From Zerene cesonia (taxonomy: Eukaryota; Arthropoda; Insecta; Lepidoptera; Pieridae): DNA of 64,000 nucleotides. Numbering within the stretch: position 1 is the stretch's first letter; each line of letters begins with the position of its first letter. Both the position numbers and the translations under genes were made by a program. Shown here piece by piece: positions 1 through 12,452 of the stretch. A model generated the notes under the pieces. It was not told where the DNA came from and ran no database searches. It worked only from the letters and a program-made list of their open reading frames with translations. The stretch lies in the NCBI RefSeq assembly GCF_012273895.1, contig NC_052104.1, forward strand, positions 4,216,001 through 4,280,000, given 5' to 3'.

Positions 1-431
1 ACCGGGATACCCTACATCTGACCCAGGGAGACTTTTTTGGGCCGGCTCCGCTCGCTTCGTCATACACTGCACGAAACATAGATATAGTCTATTTGCTGTG
101 TTGAAATAACACACGATTTAAAGTACGCACTTCGTGTTAATTTTTTTTCAAGTTTAACACATAACACATTATAATTCATTCCTTTTAAAGAGCGCCGAGG
201 CCAATGATTGGAACACCTTGCCCCCTCCCTTTGAGTACTAGTAGTAATAGTAAATATCATCCTAACTTTGTTCTACATGACATCAATATGATAAAAGTAA
301 TGCTTCACGAAACCAATCTTCAATATTCGAGTATTTCATTTGAAGCATATTTCAAGTATTAATATAAAGCAAAATGTACATCTTGCTTGCATTTTTTAGT
401 TATCAAATGTTTTGCTAAAGAGTAGTAGTAA

Positions 432-745
432 CTGAGACCAGTACCTCAGCGGTAAAAACCGTGTATTTAAAGCAAAAAGTCCGGAGTGTGAAACTGGAAG
501 AATGTGCAATAAATAAATAGATTATTCAATTTATCATCACATTACTCTCAACACCAATGCTTGCTGCTTGGTGTAGGAAGACGTCGTGAGGAAACCGGAA
601 TATCTAAGGATCAAAAGTTCGATGACATGTGACATCTGTCAACCCGCATTTGACAGCCTGGTGTATCTTTGAACCCATATAGGACTAGTGTAACTGTAAT
701 AGTAATATGCTATATTATGGAATGATAATGATGTATAAATAAATA
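432..745 (+). repeat. old copy of tRNA-derived SINE family A
   Basis: The copy follows the same order of words as the well-kept family A copy at 52965-53275: GTGAGGAAACCGG, then TTCGATGACATGTGACATCTG, then CAACCCGCATTTG, ending in a degenerate TGATAATGATG tail. The Pol III head is badly eroded, so this is an old insertion. Confidence 0.6.
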
Positions 746-780
746 AAACGATAAAATTGAAAATGAATAAAATGAAAAAA

Positions 781-1000
781 TCACACTAATATTATAAATG
801 TGAAAGTTTGTTTGCTTTGATGTTTATCAATCAATCACGCTTAAACAACTTAACGGATTTTGATAAATTTTGGTATTCAGACAGAGCATGAGCTGAATTG
901 GGTGAAAGGATTTCTAGAGGATTTTATCCCCATTAAATGCTCTCTTGGGATAAAACAGGAATCTTGATATCCGGGCGGAGTCAGGATGAGCGTCTACTTT
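781..1000 (+). repeat. dispersed lepidopteran repeat, family C (partial)
   Basis: It begins with an ATTATAAATGTGAAAGTTTG word like the one at 34368 and continues with the typical 'ACGGATTTTGATAAATTTTGGTA' type of text. The 3' part has diverged. Repeats of this design are abundant in Lepidoptera, where they have been described as non-autonomous Helitron-like (Lep1-type) or RTE-related; the sequence here does not settle which. Confidence 0.5.
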
Positions 1001-1228
1001 TAATTTTAAATAAACTATTTATAATTCCTAAGGAAAATTTAGATTAACGCATATTACTTTTGTTGTTGTTCAAAATGGAAACGGGTATTAAAGCTAAATT
1101 TATTCTTAAAACTTTGAAGGAAAGTTATTGTGTTTACGTCAGAATAATTTGTTAATTTAATATACTGCAAATAATCGTAATAATTATATATTAGACTTCT
1201 AATATATTAGAAATATTAATACCTAGGT

Positions 1229-1267
1229 ATGCCAAAAAAACGTGACATTATCACGTTTTTTTGGCAT
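1229..1267. repeat. perfect 17-bp inverted repeat (hairpin)
   Basis: Arms 1229-1245 and 1251-1267 are exact reverse complements, separated by the 5-base loop CATTA. Each arm holds a run of seven A or T next to CGTGA/TCACG. No direct repeats flank it. Confidence 0.85.
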
Positions 1268-3098
1268 TAAAATCACTTTATTACACTTAAAATTCCACGT
1301 TTTTGCCACATTAAAAAAATAATATAAACACAAAATATTCACAAATTAACAACTAGCGATTAGCATTTTTATGACATTACCCATAAATAAAAAGTGTATT
1401 TCTTGGAAATTCGACACAATCCCAACTTTGAATAAATATTATCTCTCTGATATTTAATTATAAGTTCGCTTAATTACTTACAGTTTGAAAGAGGTTCTAC
1501 ACATTAATTATCCCTGGTCGCCGTCTTAAAACTGACACGAGCTTAACAAATATCGGAAGCGTCCCAACAAGCCTTCTCAGTGAGGCTGCTTAGTCACCGC
1601 TACGGAACAAAAGATAACTTTCGATGAACACGGGAACAATTAGCCCGCGTTATCGAGTTACGACGTAAAAATATCATTGCCATCATTTTTATCTATACTT
1701 TCCTCGGCGATGTTGTTCTTATATATTATTAAACCAAGTTTTTCAGGAATCTTTAATCGTATTTAGTTATTGTTTGCCGTAATTATTATGCACAGCAACA
1801 AGGCAGTGTGCACCATCCTCAAATTTTTCTTAAAAATTTGCTTCCCAGATATGAAACTACCACATTTTTACGTAGCATCTTACGCGTACATCTTTGGAAG
1901 TCGCACTCGATGAAAGTTGCTCGTCTTGAAAGTTAAACCGCGGATCAAAGTTTACTCGTGGGACACGAAACTTGACTCGAATGATAAGATTAAAATATTA
2001 CATCGGCTACAGAAACTACTATAGAATCCTACTGACATAGTTACAGACACTTTGTATTAAAGTTATATCACGATACTGGAGTCGAACGAAACGCTGTGTA
2101 AATAATAATAATTCTTGCTAGCCCTATTGTATTGCACAATAGTAAGCTTTGAAATGCTAACTTTTATGACACTGTATAACAGTTGTTATAGTGGTCTTTT
2201 ACTTGATATGTAACAAGATAAAAAATGCAAGTATGTCGCATTAGGAGTACTGATATAATAGTCTTACTCCGCACGTTCATTGTTGTTGCTGGATAAAATC
2301 AAGTAATAATTAGTGGTGACATATTTCAATATGCAATGTAGCTAGCACCGTAAGTATCAATTTAAATGCATACATTCAATTTCATTCTTTAGATTTAGAT
2401 ACAATTAGATACATACATTGAATGTCCCCTTATACCAACACTAAAACTTATATATAACCAATTCATTACAATAAAAAAAATTAAATGTATATCTATTAAA
2501 ACAACCCCACAAAAATTTATTATTTACACGTTCCACTTGCCGATAATACGAAGCGAATTTTTATACACACCAAATTGTTTTTTTAAAAGTACTTTAATTC
2601 AAAGAATTCACCTAATACTTATACCGTTTTATTTCAAGCAGTCCAGCTTACATAGCTAAGCATATTAGAGAGGCATAATAAAACTAATTTGGCCGAGGAC
2701 TGAGGATAAGAGTGCCTGGTATAGAAGGTAGCTGAGCGGTGACGGCCTGAGGCGTCATCTAATGAGCTTCCGCGTCTCACAATGTACCGAGATGATATTC
2801 CTCGGTACCCGACGACTATTATTATATTCCAAGCGAAACGCCCCGAGCGCGCTTGCAAGCCTTTTCAAAACTATGTTTCGCTATATTCGTGGGTAAGAGT
2901 TAACCACTAATTCTAAACAAGCCCTCTTAAATCATTCGGGATAAAGAGCTAAATAAACTCATACGATGTGTTACTCACATAATGGCTTTATTTAGTGCTT
3001 CGTTAGTGCATGTTATATAATACCTACATATCTAAAGGTTCTCTGAACTGGACCATAAGATTTCTTGTGAGTGTATTTAAAGTTTTACCAAATGTCAA

Positions 3099-3200
3099 CC
3101 AGCTTTCCGCCCGCGGCTTTGTTCGCGTAGCTAAACGAAATTCCAGTTTGAGAATGAGATGTTTCACCAGGGTAAAAAGTAGTCTGTCACTTCAAGTGTT
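3099..3200 (-). repeat. fragment of a dispersed lepidopteran repeat
   Basis: The segment CTTTCCGCCCGCGGCTTTG and the text after it match in style the fragment at 16975-17100 (CTTTCCACCCGCGGTTTGTC). This is the usual end of a common lepidopteran repeat. The copy is short and decayed. Confidence 0.4.
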
Positions 3201-3337
3201 AGTAAAAAATTGATGACAAATCATTGCTTGAAAGTTTGTTTGAAAACATCACAATCATAAGTGCAAATTCGTAAAACAAAATTATAAATAACTCAAAGTG
3301 TATTTTAACTCATATAATATCAAGTGTGCCTCTGTGT

Positions 3338-3570
3338 GGGATGAGACCAGGCGAACGTGCAGGAATTAAATTGATTTTTCAAATTATCTACGCATGTGAA
3401 TAACATGACCACTGTTCAAAATGGTGATTGAAATCATGGTGAGGAAACCGGAACGTACAGGAATCAAAAGTTCGACCACCTGTAAAATCTGGTAATCTGC
3501 AATTAGTAGATTTTGGCCTGAACCCTCATGAACATGTGTGGGTATGGGTTGATGATGACGTTGATGATAT
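3338..3570 (+). repeat. SINE family A, degenerate copy
   Basis: GAGACCAGGCGAACGTGCAG, AATTGATTTTTCAAATTATCT, GTGAGGAAACCGGAACGT, CCTGAACCCTCATGAACATG and a TGATGATGACGTTGATGAT tail follow the order seen in the copy at 52965-53275. The Pol III A-box head is missing or unrecognisable. Confidence 0.65.
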
Positions 3571-4413
3571 TATTAGTTATCTTAACTTTAAATCGATATA
3601 AATTATATTTACCCTAAGAATGCTACAGAAGAAACTAATAGCAAATAACAAATCCTAGCACTGGCACACTAAATCATATATCTGCATCTCCATACACTGA
3701 GTGAATACCGTTGCCTCGCCCAAATCCGACCTAATCTCGGCTTACGAGAGATCACAGGAATCGCTACCTCTACCGTGATAACGCTTTTCAGTTAATACAC
3801 AAATAAAGTAGTATTTCTACTATTGTGAGTGGTTGAAGTTGTAAATTTTTATTAATAGAATTTTTAATTACTCTTGGTGTAATAAATGAATCTTAGGCGA
3901 AAGTCAAATATTTAATTCTAACATTTGGTACATTGTTTTTTTTTATGTCTTTTGAAAAACTGTCACTAATTTTGAAGTAGAGCCTTATTAATTTGTGTAC
4001 ATATAGGTGTATGTACAGCTATCGAGGAGCCATATAATTTGTGAAGGACATAGTATCGTACATAAAATTACTATTAAAATAGATAATACTATAAAACTCA
4101 TACCTACAAATGCATGTTTGTTACTTTTAATTACTTTTCTCTCTGTGTATAATATGTCTTCGCATTCATAAACATAGTAAACAAAAAAATTAAAAAAAAT
4201 GTTATAATAATAGGACAAAGTAACTCGCTCTTATCAGACATGTAAGGAAATTATTTAATCCTGGCGATCCTAATTAGGATAATGAGATAAACTCGTGAAA
4301 TTATTGTATTGTCACCGATTCTTGATAAATGTAGGGACGTTTGAATTAAATCTTTTTGTTTAAAGAGTGCCGAAATCTAGTCTAGAAAGCCGGTTAGTTA
4401 TTTATTTTTTTTT

Positions 4414-4467
4414 TTGTTATCGTGTTATAATTTTACATTCCCAGGTAATTTTATAACACAATAACAA
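4414..4467. repeat. 23-bp inverted repeat, 20 of 23 paired
   Basis: Arms 4414-4436 and 4445-4467 pair at 20 of 23 positions around the 8-base spacer ATTCCCAG. The two ends also share further A/T-rich text outside the arms. It could be a very small inverted-repeat element or a chance foldback in AT-rich DNA. Confidence 0.7.
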
Positions 4468-6011
4468 ATAAATTTGCGACTTATTGACAGAAATGTTCAA
4501 TGTTCATGCAATAAACACGCTAAGAAAGAAAATTGGCAATTTAAAATGTGAATGTAAAAAGTAATTGTGTTGGAGTATTGGAAATCCAGGATTCGACAAC
4601 GCTCTACATTTTCCATCTTGCAAGTTGATGGAGAAATAAGCTCTTGAAAGACAAACAACTTCACAGTATTCTTGGAAATATGTTTAAAGCTAAATTATAT
4701 TTACTTTAATTCAGCGTTTGCTGTGCAGTTAATAAATTATTTGCAGTAATTGCATTTCATCAGTAAATTCAAGTAATATATAAGTGTTACTTACCAACAA
4801 ACGATAATAGATATGTTTCCTAATTATTGTGACGATTAACAATAAATGCGAATGGACAATAATAAACATATTCAGTGAAAAAATCTGAGTGTGGTCTAGT
4901 AATATCGACCAGAACATTTCAGACAAGAATATAAGGCAAATCGACAGCAGATTACTGACTATAAGTTAATTTCTTCAACTTTTAATTTTTATTATTCTTG
5001 AATCAATAAGTCAATCCATGGATTCTATTGCCTCACTTTAAAATTCCGTGTAAAGTCAATAAAACTATCGAAAACAAAAAGTTTCCAAACTTTAAGTCAA
5101 CTATACTCAACTTCTTGCTGAAAAAGATCATGAAAAACATTTTCAGTTTCATTATAATGCGAGTTATAAATCTCCTTATTTATATATTTGAAATGTTTTG
5201 CCGTGCACAACATTATTTGTGTGTTTTTATTGCTTTTATTGCAATATAACCGTATAGATTATCAAATATATTTACGTAACCTAGATTTCCGTAACCTCTA
5301 TTCAAATATTTGACGATTATATACATCAACACTTTTCGGATTCTCGGAATACAGACGTATATTCGAGCCGTTCTATTTCGTAATCAGTCCAAGCTAAGTA
5401 TGTCTCAAACCTGGAAACGGTTGATTGTATTGTTGAATCTGACTGAGAATCACCGGCAGCTTTCACACTGAATCTAAGCGCGACCATTTCATGAACTAAT
5501 CCTCTCTCGGAGAGGCATTAGCGAACCCGAGCCAATGCATTGTCATGCTCTTATTCTAACGCTTTTAGACTTCACTTTACACTTAAAGAGATACTTACCG
5601 AACATTTAAACTTTTAAAGGGATTTAGACGAATTTTGTTAAATCAACCAGACTATATGTAATTTTAATTTTAATCTGTAAGTATTCAGGAACCATAACAT
5701 TATAATACTCTTTGTAAATAATGTTTATAATATTAATTATATAGTCTCTACTGAATTGAGTGCATTCAATGAGGTTATACTGTTTGTTATCTCTTATTAA
5801 ATTATTTCCTGCCAATATGCGGTCCTTGAACCCAGGTTCCACTCCTTTTTAAGTTAGACCAAATGACAACAATTTTCTATCAAACGTAAAAAGATTCACG
5901 CCAATTGTAACAAATCCAAAAATGACAGTCAAATTGAGTACCTCCTCCATTTTTGGGAACGTCGGTTAACAAAATGATAAATACTAAAATCTGTTTTTCT
6001 ACATTGTTATA

Positions 6012-6329
6012 GCCAATGTAGGGAGATCGAATAAGAAATGAGGAAAACCGAAGTCACCGACATAGCTCACCGGATTAGCACGTTGAAATGGCGATGGGCT
6101 GGGCACATAGCCCGTATAACCGATGGGCGTTGAGGCAAAAAGGTTCTGGAATAGAGACCACGTACTAGCCAACGAAGCGTGGGACGTCCACCCACGAGAT
6201 AGACAGACGACCTGGTCCGAGTTGCGGGGAGCCGCTAGATGCAGGCCGCCAGTGACCGGTCGTGGTGGAAATCCTTGAAGGAGGCCTTTGTCCAGCAGTG
6301 GACGTCCCATGGCTGAAACGACGACGACG
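6012..6329 (+). mobile_element. 5'-truncated RTE-type LINE, dead
   Basis: This is the 3' end of a non-LTR retrotransposon. An exact 11-bp target-site duplication (ACATTGTTATA at 6001-6011 and 6330-6340) brackets it, and it ends in an (ACG)n tail. The frame 6047-6316 reads as the C-terminus of an RTE-class polyprotein, with LKWRWAGHIARITDGR, SVGRPPTR and WWKSLEEAFVQQW. Four in-frame stops (6131, 6152, 6200, 6236) break it, so it encodes nothing functional. The whole insertion is only 318 bp, the usual result of incomplete target-primed reverse transcription. Its last 50 bases resemble the 3' end of SINE family A. Confidence 0.85.
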
Positions 6330-9300
6330 ACATTGTTATAACAAATTCAAAAACGAAATTTTAATTTATACGTTCAATACAGAACAGTATTTGCTGATAC
6401 AAGTTTATCCTGTAGAAAGACTGGTAAAAACTGTGCATTTTAACTAAGATTTCAAAATGGCAAGTGACGTTAAATAGACTAGCTCCAGGGAATAATCCTT
6501 GGTATAGGAGAGAGTGAAGGGGTATTATCTTGCTAACTTCAACCCGACGTAAGCACCTGCAGAGTGTTCCTGTCTCACACTATAGAATGTACTTTTTACG
6601 CGAAGACACTAAGCTTAGATATCAACATTCTACAAATGTCCTACGAGAAGTGGACAGAAAAATACTGAGTACAAAAATGATTCTGGTTTGCAATATTTTT
6701 ATGGAAAGATATTATATTATTTCAAGTATAAGAAAAATACATTATTTTAAATTGATAGAAATTTTATTAGTCATTGTACTTTTGTACACGATAAAAAGGA
6801 AATCTTAGTTTTAATTGGCAAAAAAATCTTCAGTACACTAATAACTGGCAAATGTATTTCATGATCAACTTTTAATTAAAATGTATATCTGTTGGAAATA
6901 GCAATTAAAAGAAAATATAAATTAAGATATATTCAACCGGACGTATTCATTATGAGTGCTTATATTTTGGTTCAATCCCTTAAAAGCTTGCCATTGTCTC
7001 GTGTAGATTGATAGCCACTGCCTGTAACAAGCCCGTATTGAAAATATGTTCCTGTTTAATATTAAGAATGGACAGACTTTTGTGATTAAAACAAAACGTA
7101 CGTGCTTTACAGTGCCATGAGAATGACTGCAATGAGTGCTATGGATGTTTTCCAAAACAGCACTCTAATCTAGACTTTTTACCTGTATTGGAAATATACA
7201 CAGCTTCGACTTATTTAAAAATAACCTTTTTCTCGTAAAATCAATACTAAACTATGCAAAACATGAATATTAAAAACAAATTCTTATGTTTTAATATCCT
7301 GTATATATATTTAGAATATAAAGCAAAATAAAGTGAAAAGTTTCCTTTCAAACGTATTTAAATTACTATTATATATCTGAATATGGTGGAATACTGCGGG
7401 AGAAATTGTCAATATAAATTATTTCCTTAGCAAGATATTAGAGGTTGATGATCATTTATTTTTCAATTTGTTTTTTTTCCTCTATTATTGAAAGTGATTA
7501 AGCTTTATAGCCCAGAGATTTATGCTCGTGCCCTTTAATTGGAACCCATTCAAAGCAGATATTGGTACCAATGGAGTAGGTCATTTCAATTTCAGTGAAA
7601 TATTGAGAAATACGAGTTTAATTTACATTTTTCACAATTGTAGAATTCATTATGACATTGTCGAAGTAAAACATGTTCCAACAATTATTTACACTATTAC
7701 AGGCTGAAGGTGCATATTGAACCCATTTTTACAAAAAAAATCGTCTAGTCGTGATCAATAAGAGAAGAGAAGCCATCTCATTTAATTGCATATGAAGAAG
7801 GGTAAAACCAAGTCTGCTTAAATGGCGTCTATGAAAGGCTTATGTTAGTAGTCTGAAGACGTGGTATTGAGTTCACAATGGGGCCAATCACGGTGCCAAC
7901 TTCCAACACCCCTAGAGGCACGTCCTTGTACTTCCGAGTTGAAACGTAGTTGGTTTGTTCCAAAGGTTGTTACAAACTCTATGATTTAAGAATCGATATG
8001 AATAGTGGAATGACTTTTGTGTTGTATAAAGAACATTTCAAGCAAAAAACATGCTCACACGCCATGGCACAAATCAAAATGAAATAAATGATTACCTAAG
8101 CGTAATTTTTTGTTGATGCATTTAGATAATATTATAATTCTATTATTAGAGCTATAAATGGATCAATTTTAAGTATGTTGTAAATGTAGTTTTTAGAAAG
8201 AAAACGTAAAGTATGCAGAAATCCGGGACAAGAAAGACACCGAGATAAACTAACTTAATGTAGTGTAATAGACTGACGTCTACGGCACTTTACATGCATT
8301 TTCAACAATCTTTGCCTTGTTTATACAAGCATGAGTACGGAAATACGCTAGTAACAGTTTAAAATATTCATGAACTAAAGGCCTGGGAATTTATAAAGAA
8401 ACATCATTTGTCTTTCAAACAAAGCGTCATATGGGACACAGATTTTATTGGTAACCATTCCATATGCTTACGAAATCCTAGATATTTACAAGAAAGTCAC
8501 AACTTAGTCTCTCCAATTAAAAAGTTTTTTTTTTTAACTTTCCAATTAAGCAATAGATAAGTTTGTGTTGGCTAGCAACTACAACGCAAAATTGTCCGAA
8601 ACGTCTGCATACAATGCGTCGGAATTGACGTGATACTCCGTATCGAATCGCAATTTACGTCACGTTATTTGCAAGGTAAGAACTTGGTACTTCGTACATA
8701 GTCAGAGTATCGGCTAAATCTCCTATATAGAACAAGCACAAAGTTAGTGTATAGCACTCTATTCCAATGTTCCCCTGTAAATAGGTCGGCTACAAGTTCC
8801 AATTTAACTTAATATTAACGTAAAATACATTATAATTGAAGATACATACGTTATAACACTGATGTATTTAGAATGTTTTCTAGAAAAGCCCAATAATTAT
8901 CAACAAATTACTATTTATTGTACGTATGTTATTTATTTATTTCCTTAATTCTTAGCGGCAGGTTGTATATGTTTTTAATTTTTATTACAAAGCGGATATC
9001 GTAATGGCAGTGTGTAAGCTTTGTTACAATTATAATAATTGCAGAGTGTACTATGTGTACTATGCTATATGTACTGTGCAAGTATTGCTTATGTATTGAA
9101 AATTATCCAACGCAGCAGACGTATTTGTACGTAGACTTATTTTATGCCTTTTAGTGCATAGGTGCCGGCATTATCTTTTTTTTGTACTGACAATTTATTG
9201 TTCTTTTTTTTTCTTTTTTACTGGTGACAAGTACTAAAAAGAATAAATAAATATTTGATATTGTACTCTAACTCATACCCAGTGACTTGGAGCTTGTTTA

Positions 9301-9443
9301 GAAAACGTTTACAAGTATTTATGATTTATAAAGAGTGAGTGAGTGAAACCAATAGTCTTAACACAAGCTATAAGATCTAAATAAAACAAACATTATACAA
9401 CCAAAACAATTTTACCCAACATTATGCCCTGATTCACAATCAC

Positions 9444-9539
9444 ATCGATTTCGGGTTGACATCGATTATATCGAGTAGATACACATGTCCAAAACTAAAC
9501 CGATATCGATAGCCAAATAAACTAGCAAACCACATCGAT
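9444..9539. promoter_or_regulatory. cluster of four ATCGAT words, one a perfect TATCGATA
   Basis: ATCGAT occurs at 9444-9449, 9461-9466, 9505-9510 and 9534-9539; the third lies inside TATCGATA (9504-9511). In Drosophila TATCGATA is the DRE site bound by DREF and also overlaps BEAF-32 sites. No gene start is recognised within 2 kb, so regulatory use is only a possibility. The block might instead be a copy of a repeat. Confidence 0.3.
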
Positions 9540-10706
9540 TACCTGTCAACGACAGCCCCTGAATGACCGTAGCGTCATATCCGTTGGGACCGGCCAATAG
9601 CAGCTTTAATATATATAATATAATTTGCGATATAGACAGTGATGATATAGCTATAGCTGTGATCGTGTATATCAGTTTTCATTGTAAAGGAAATGCTATT
9701 TTTCTTATTCTAAAATATGTCTTTATCGCAGATTGCAAACGCTTTGACATACGCAAAATATTTAAGAAAAAGCTTAACGCTTTGCCATGAATGCATATTT
9801 TCAGACTGGTTTACAACTATCATTCAGCCGGTTTCTCTTTTTTTATCGGCATGGCCTGTACATTGATTGATGAGATAAAATATATTGTATGCAACGACAT
9901 ATGACAATGATTGGTTATAGAAGAAATATATATCGTATCAGATCATTTCTCACCACTTTCAAATGCACATAAAATAATCCTGTTTATATGGTAATTACAA
10001 TTCTTCCTAAAGTATATTTAAAGGGGAATATTCCACTAGTGTAAATATAATACCAGTAGATTACCCACTGGTAATAGAATCACCATTCTAAACAAATAAG
10101 AACAATATAAATCAACCCTATAAATTATCATAATATTTATAATATCTAACAATTTTCTGACATTTAGATTCAAATGTGATAGTTATGTAGTACGTAAAAT
10201 ATTATGTATTTTCAAAACTGTTATGAAAGACCAATTCTTTTTTCCGACTTGATGATTAAAGTTCTACGCTTTTTATTAAGAAGGCTATTCACTGCATTCT
10301 TTTCGTTCTGAGGGGTGAAAGGGACGCCTTATCGCAATAACTCGTGACACCAGAAAATTAAAAGTGCCCTGTCATGGTTCGGCTATCTTAGGAAACAGGG
10401 TGACTGCGCTCTTATAAAGCTTAATTAATTGGCTTTTCGGCACAGATGGACATCTTTTTGAGTAACTATTTATAGGTTTAATTTTAACTGCGTTTATCAC
10501 TTGGCTTGATGTTTATATGGAAATATATAATTATGACTGGATAGCTTGTAGTAGTACTTATTTTTTTAATTGTATAGTAGATAAAACAACAAATTTTTGC
10601 ATTATAAAGTCAAAAGTTTATTACTCTTTCACGCATAAACAGCTGATTGGATGTGTATGAAATTTGTTACACAAATAGATAAGCCCGCTTATCCAGGCTA
10701 AATAAA

Positions 10707-10744
10707 GTAGCTTGTTTGATACACTAATATATCAAACAAGCTAC
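10707..10744. repeat. perfect 15-bp inverted repeat (hairpin)
   Basis: Arms GTAGCTTGTTTGATA (10707-10721) and its exact reverse complement (10730-10744) surround the 8-base loop CACTAATA. It lies next to a decayed dispersed-repeat fragment. Confidence 0.85.
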
Positions 10745-12452
10745 CCTTTACCTCGGTACCAAATTGAGTTCTTATCATAGTTTAAAATTAATGGATGAAA
10801 TTTATACTTATCTGTTTTGTGTAGAGAACTGAAATTTTGTTTGTTGTAGTTTTAGCTAAAACTTAACCTAATAACTTGCTATGTACATTTAATGTATTTC
10901 TTACAAGTGGTTCTTACAGTTTTATCTCATTAAAAATACTTCTTTAAAGAACAAAATATTAAAAAGTAAGTTAACAGAAAAAGTAACAAACTTGACTTTA
11001 GTCGAATAATTTTTATTCGATACCTTTCAAGCCAGAATCTCTTTATTTAGTGAGGACTGACATCATAAAGTCCCAAGAAAACCAAAAGAGCGCTATGCAG
11101 GGACACGTTTTAAAGAAAATACGCCGTACAGTCAGCCCCATCTATCTAGCGGCCCAAAATGAAAAATTTCAAGTTAGAAAAGTGCTCCGAATTGGTAACA
11201 AAATATGCACAATTGGGTCCGACTAATTGATTACCCTCCAAATATCCGAAACTTACAATTGCTAGAAGAAAATATTCCGCAAGAATTCATAAAAAACCCT
11301 CGTGCAATTTTCAATATCTATTACAGTTAAAGGAGGCCACACAGGTTATTAATTTTTTATTTTATTGTTTCTAGCAAATAAAGGAGACAGTCACTTAAAA
11401 TTGTCTAATTTTTATGTTGGTAAATAATATTTATTTCATTTAACAGCTTTTTATACTTAATGTACTCGAATAATTTAACGTGATCGTTTTTTCTTTTTTG
11501 CAAAGGAGATATTATAATTTGTATGATATTATAAAATAAAGGAGATATTATAAAATCGACAGACATATTATTAGTAGGTGAGTCCTTATCTCGATAATAA
11601 CATTTTTGTCCGTTTGTCATCGTGAATATGAATAGGTATAATTTCATTAAAAATATTTTTTACATACTATTCCAAAGGTATTAATTATTCAATTATTCAG
11701 CTAAAATGTTTAGGTGAGTACGTACGAATGGTGAAGGACGAACTGATAGGATAGGCCTGAACCATATAATATAACGAAAGTACTCTGTTTTATTGTTAGC
11801 AGCTCGGAACTCTATTTAGTTAAGAAACTGCCACACGCAAGTTTCAATGGTTCATTTAAACGATTAAAAGTTATATGCCAATACGCAGTAAAAATCCATC
11901 TCATCTCATCTCATCTCATCATCATCAGGCTCCATGCCGCGAGGGATTGCAAATCGTCACCTTGTACTAAAAAAGATCTATATTTTCATCATAACTATAT
12001 TATTGAAGTTGTGACAACCGAGACGTTTTCTAGAGGTTTTCGGCTTATACTACGAGATCAAACAGTATGCTTCTTTTTAAAATGTATTTTGCATTAAAAA
12101 CCTACTTTGTACATAAATTAATTTTATATCACTCGTTTTCAATATGAACGCAATGCAAATATACATTTTTTATTTACAAATGGTAACATCATGGGACGCG
12201 CTTTTGATTATGACTTTTAAGAGTTGCGACCTGTCAAAAATTACGTCAAATTAATTACTACCATAATTCACACAATTTGTGACTTCTAAAAGTTTTTAAA
12301 ACCAATACATTTAATATTTATATACAAGGACAACAGTCCAGTTAAATCAGATAACAAGTTAAACCTATGGAAATCTAAAAAATACTCGTAAATAATAATA
12401 ATAAATCATAACATGTAACACCCCATAGTATCCTGTTCATTAATAAACAAAA

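Larger units (their letters stand above)
1..5998. other. gene-free AT-rich flank with old repeats
   Basis: No open frame here exceeds about 80 codons, none shows a recognisable domain, and none can be chained into a spliced gene. What can be seen is an old SINE copy near 0.43 kb, dispersed-repeat fragments near 0.8, 3.1 and 3.4 kb, two inverted repeats (1229-1267 and 4414-4467) and AT-rich sequence. A block of higher GC content at about 2640-2870 has no repeat partner in the window and could be regulatory, but nothing in it identifies a function. The stretch could be intergenic or a long intron of a gene outside the window. Confidence 0.6.
6341..12231. other. gene-free spacer upstream of the BTB gene
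   Basis: I find no coding exon here. Open frames are short (80 codons or fewer), biased to A/T codons and without domain character. Visible landmarks are a cluster of ATCGAT words at 9444-9539, a perfect hairpin at 10707-10744, a degenerate piece of a family C-type repeat at about 10612-10700 (CTCTTTCACGCATAAACAGC) and a short CATCT microsatellite at about 11895-11925. Confidence 0.55.

Noticed and set aside
5999..6310. 103-codon open frame on the - strand
   Set aside because: It is the antisense shadow of the dead RTE LINE frame on the + strand.
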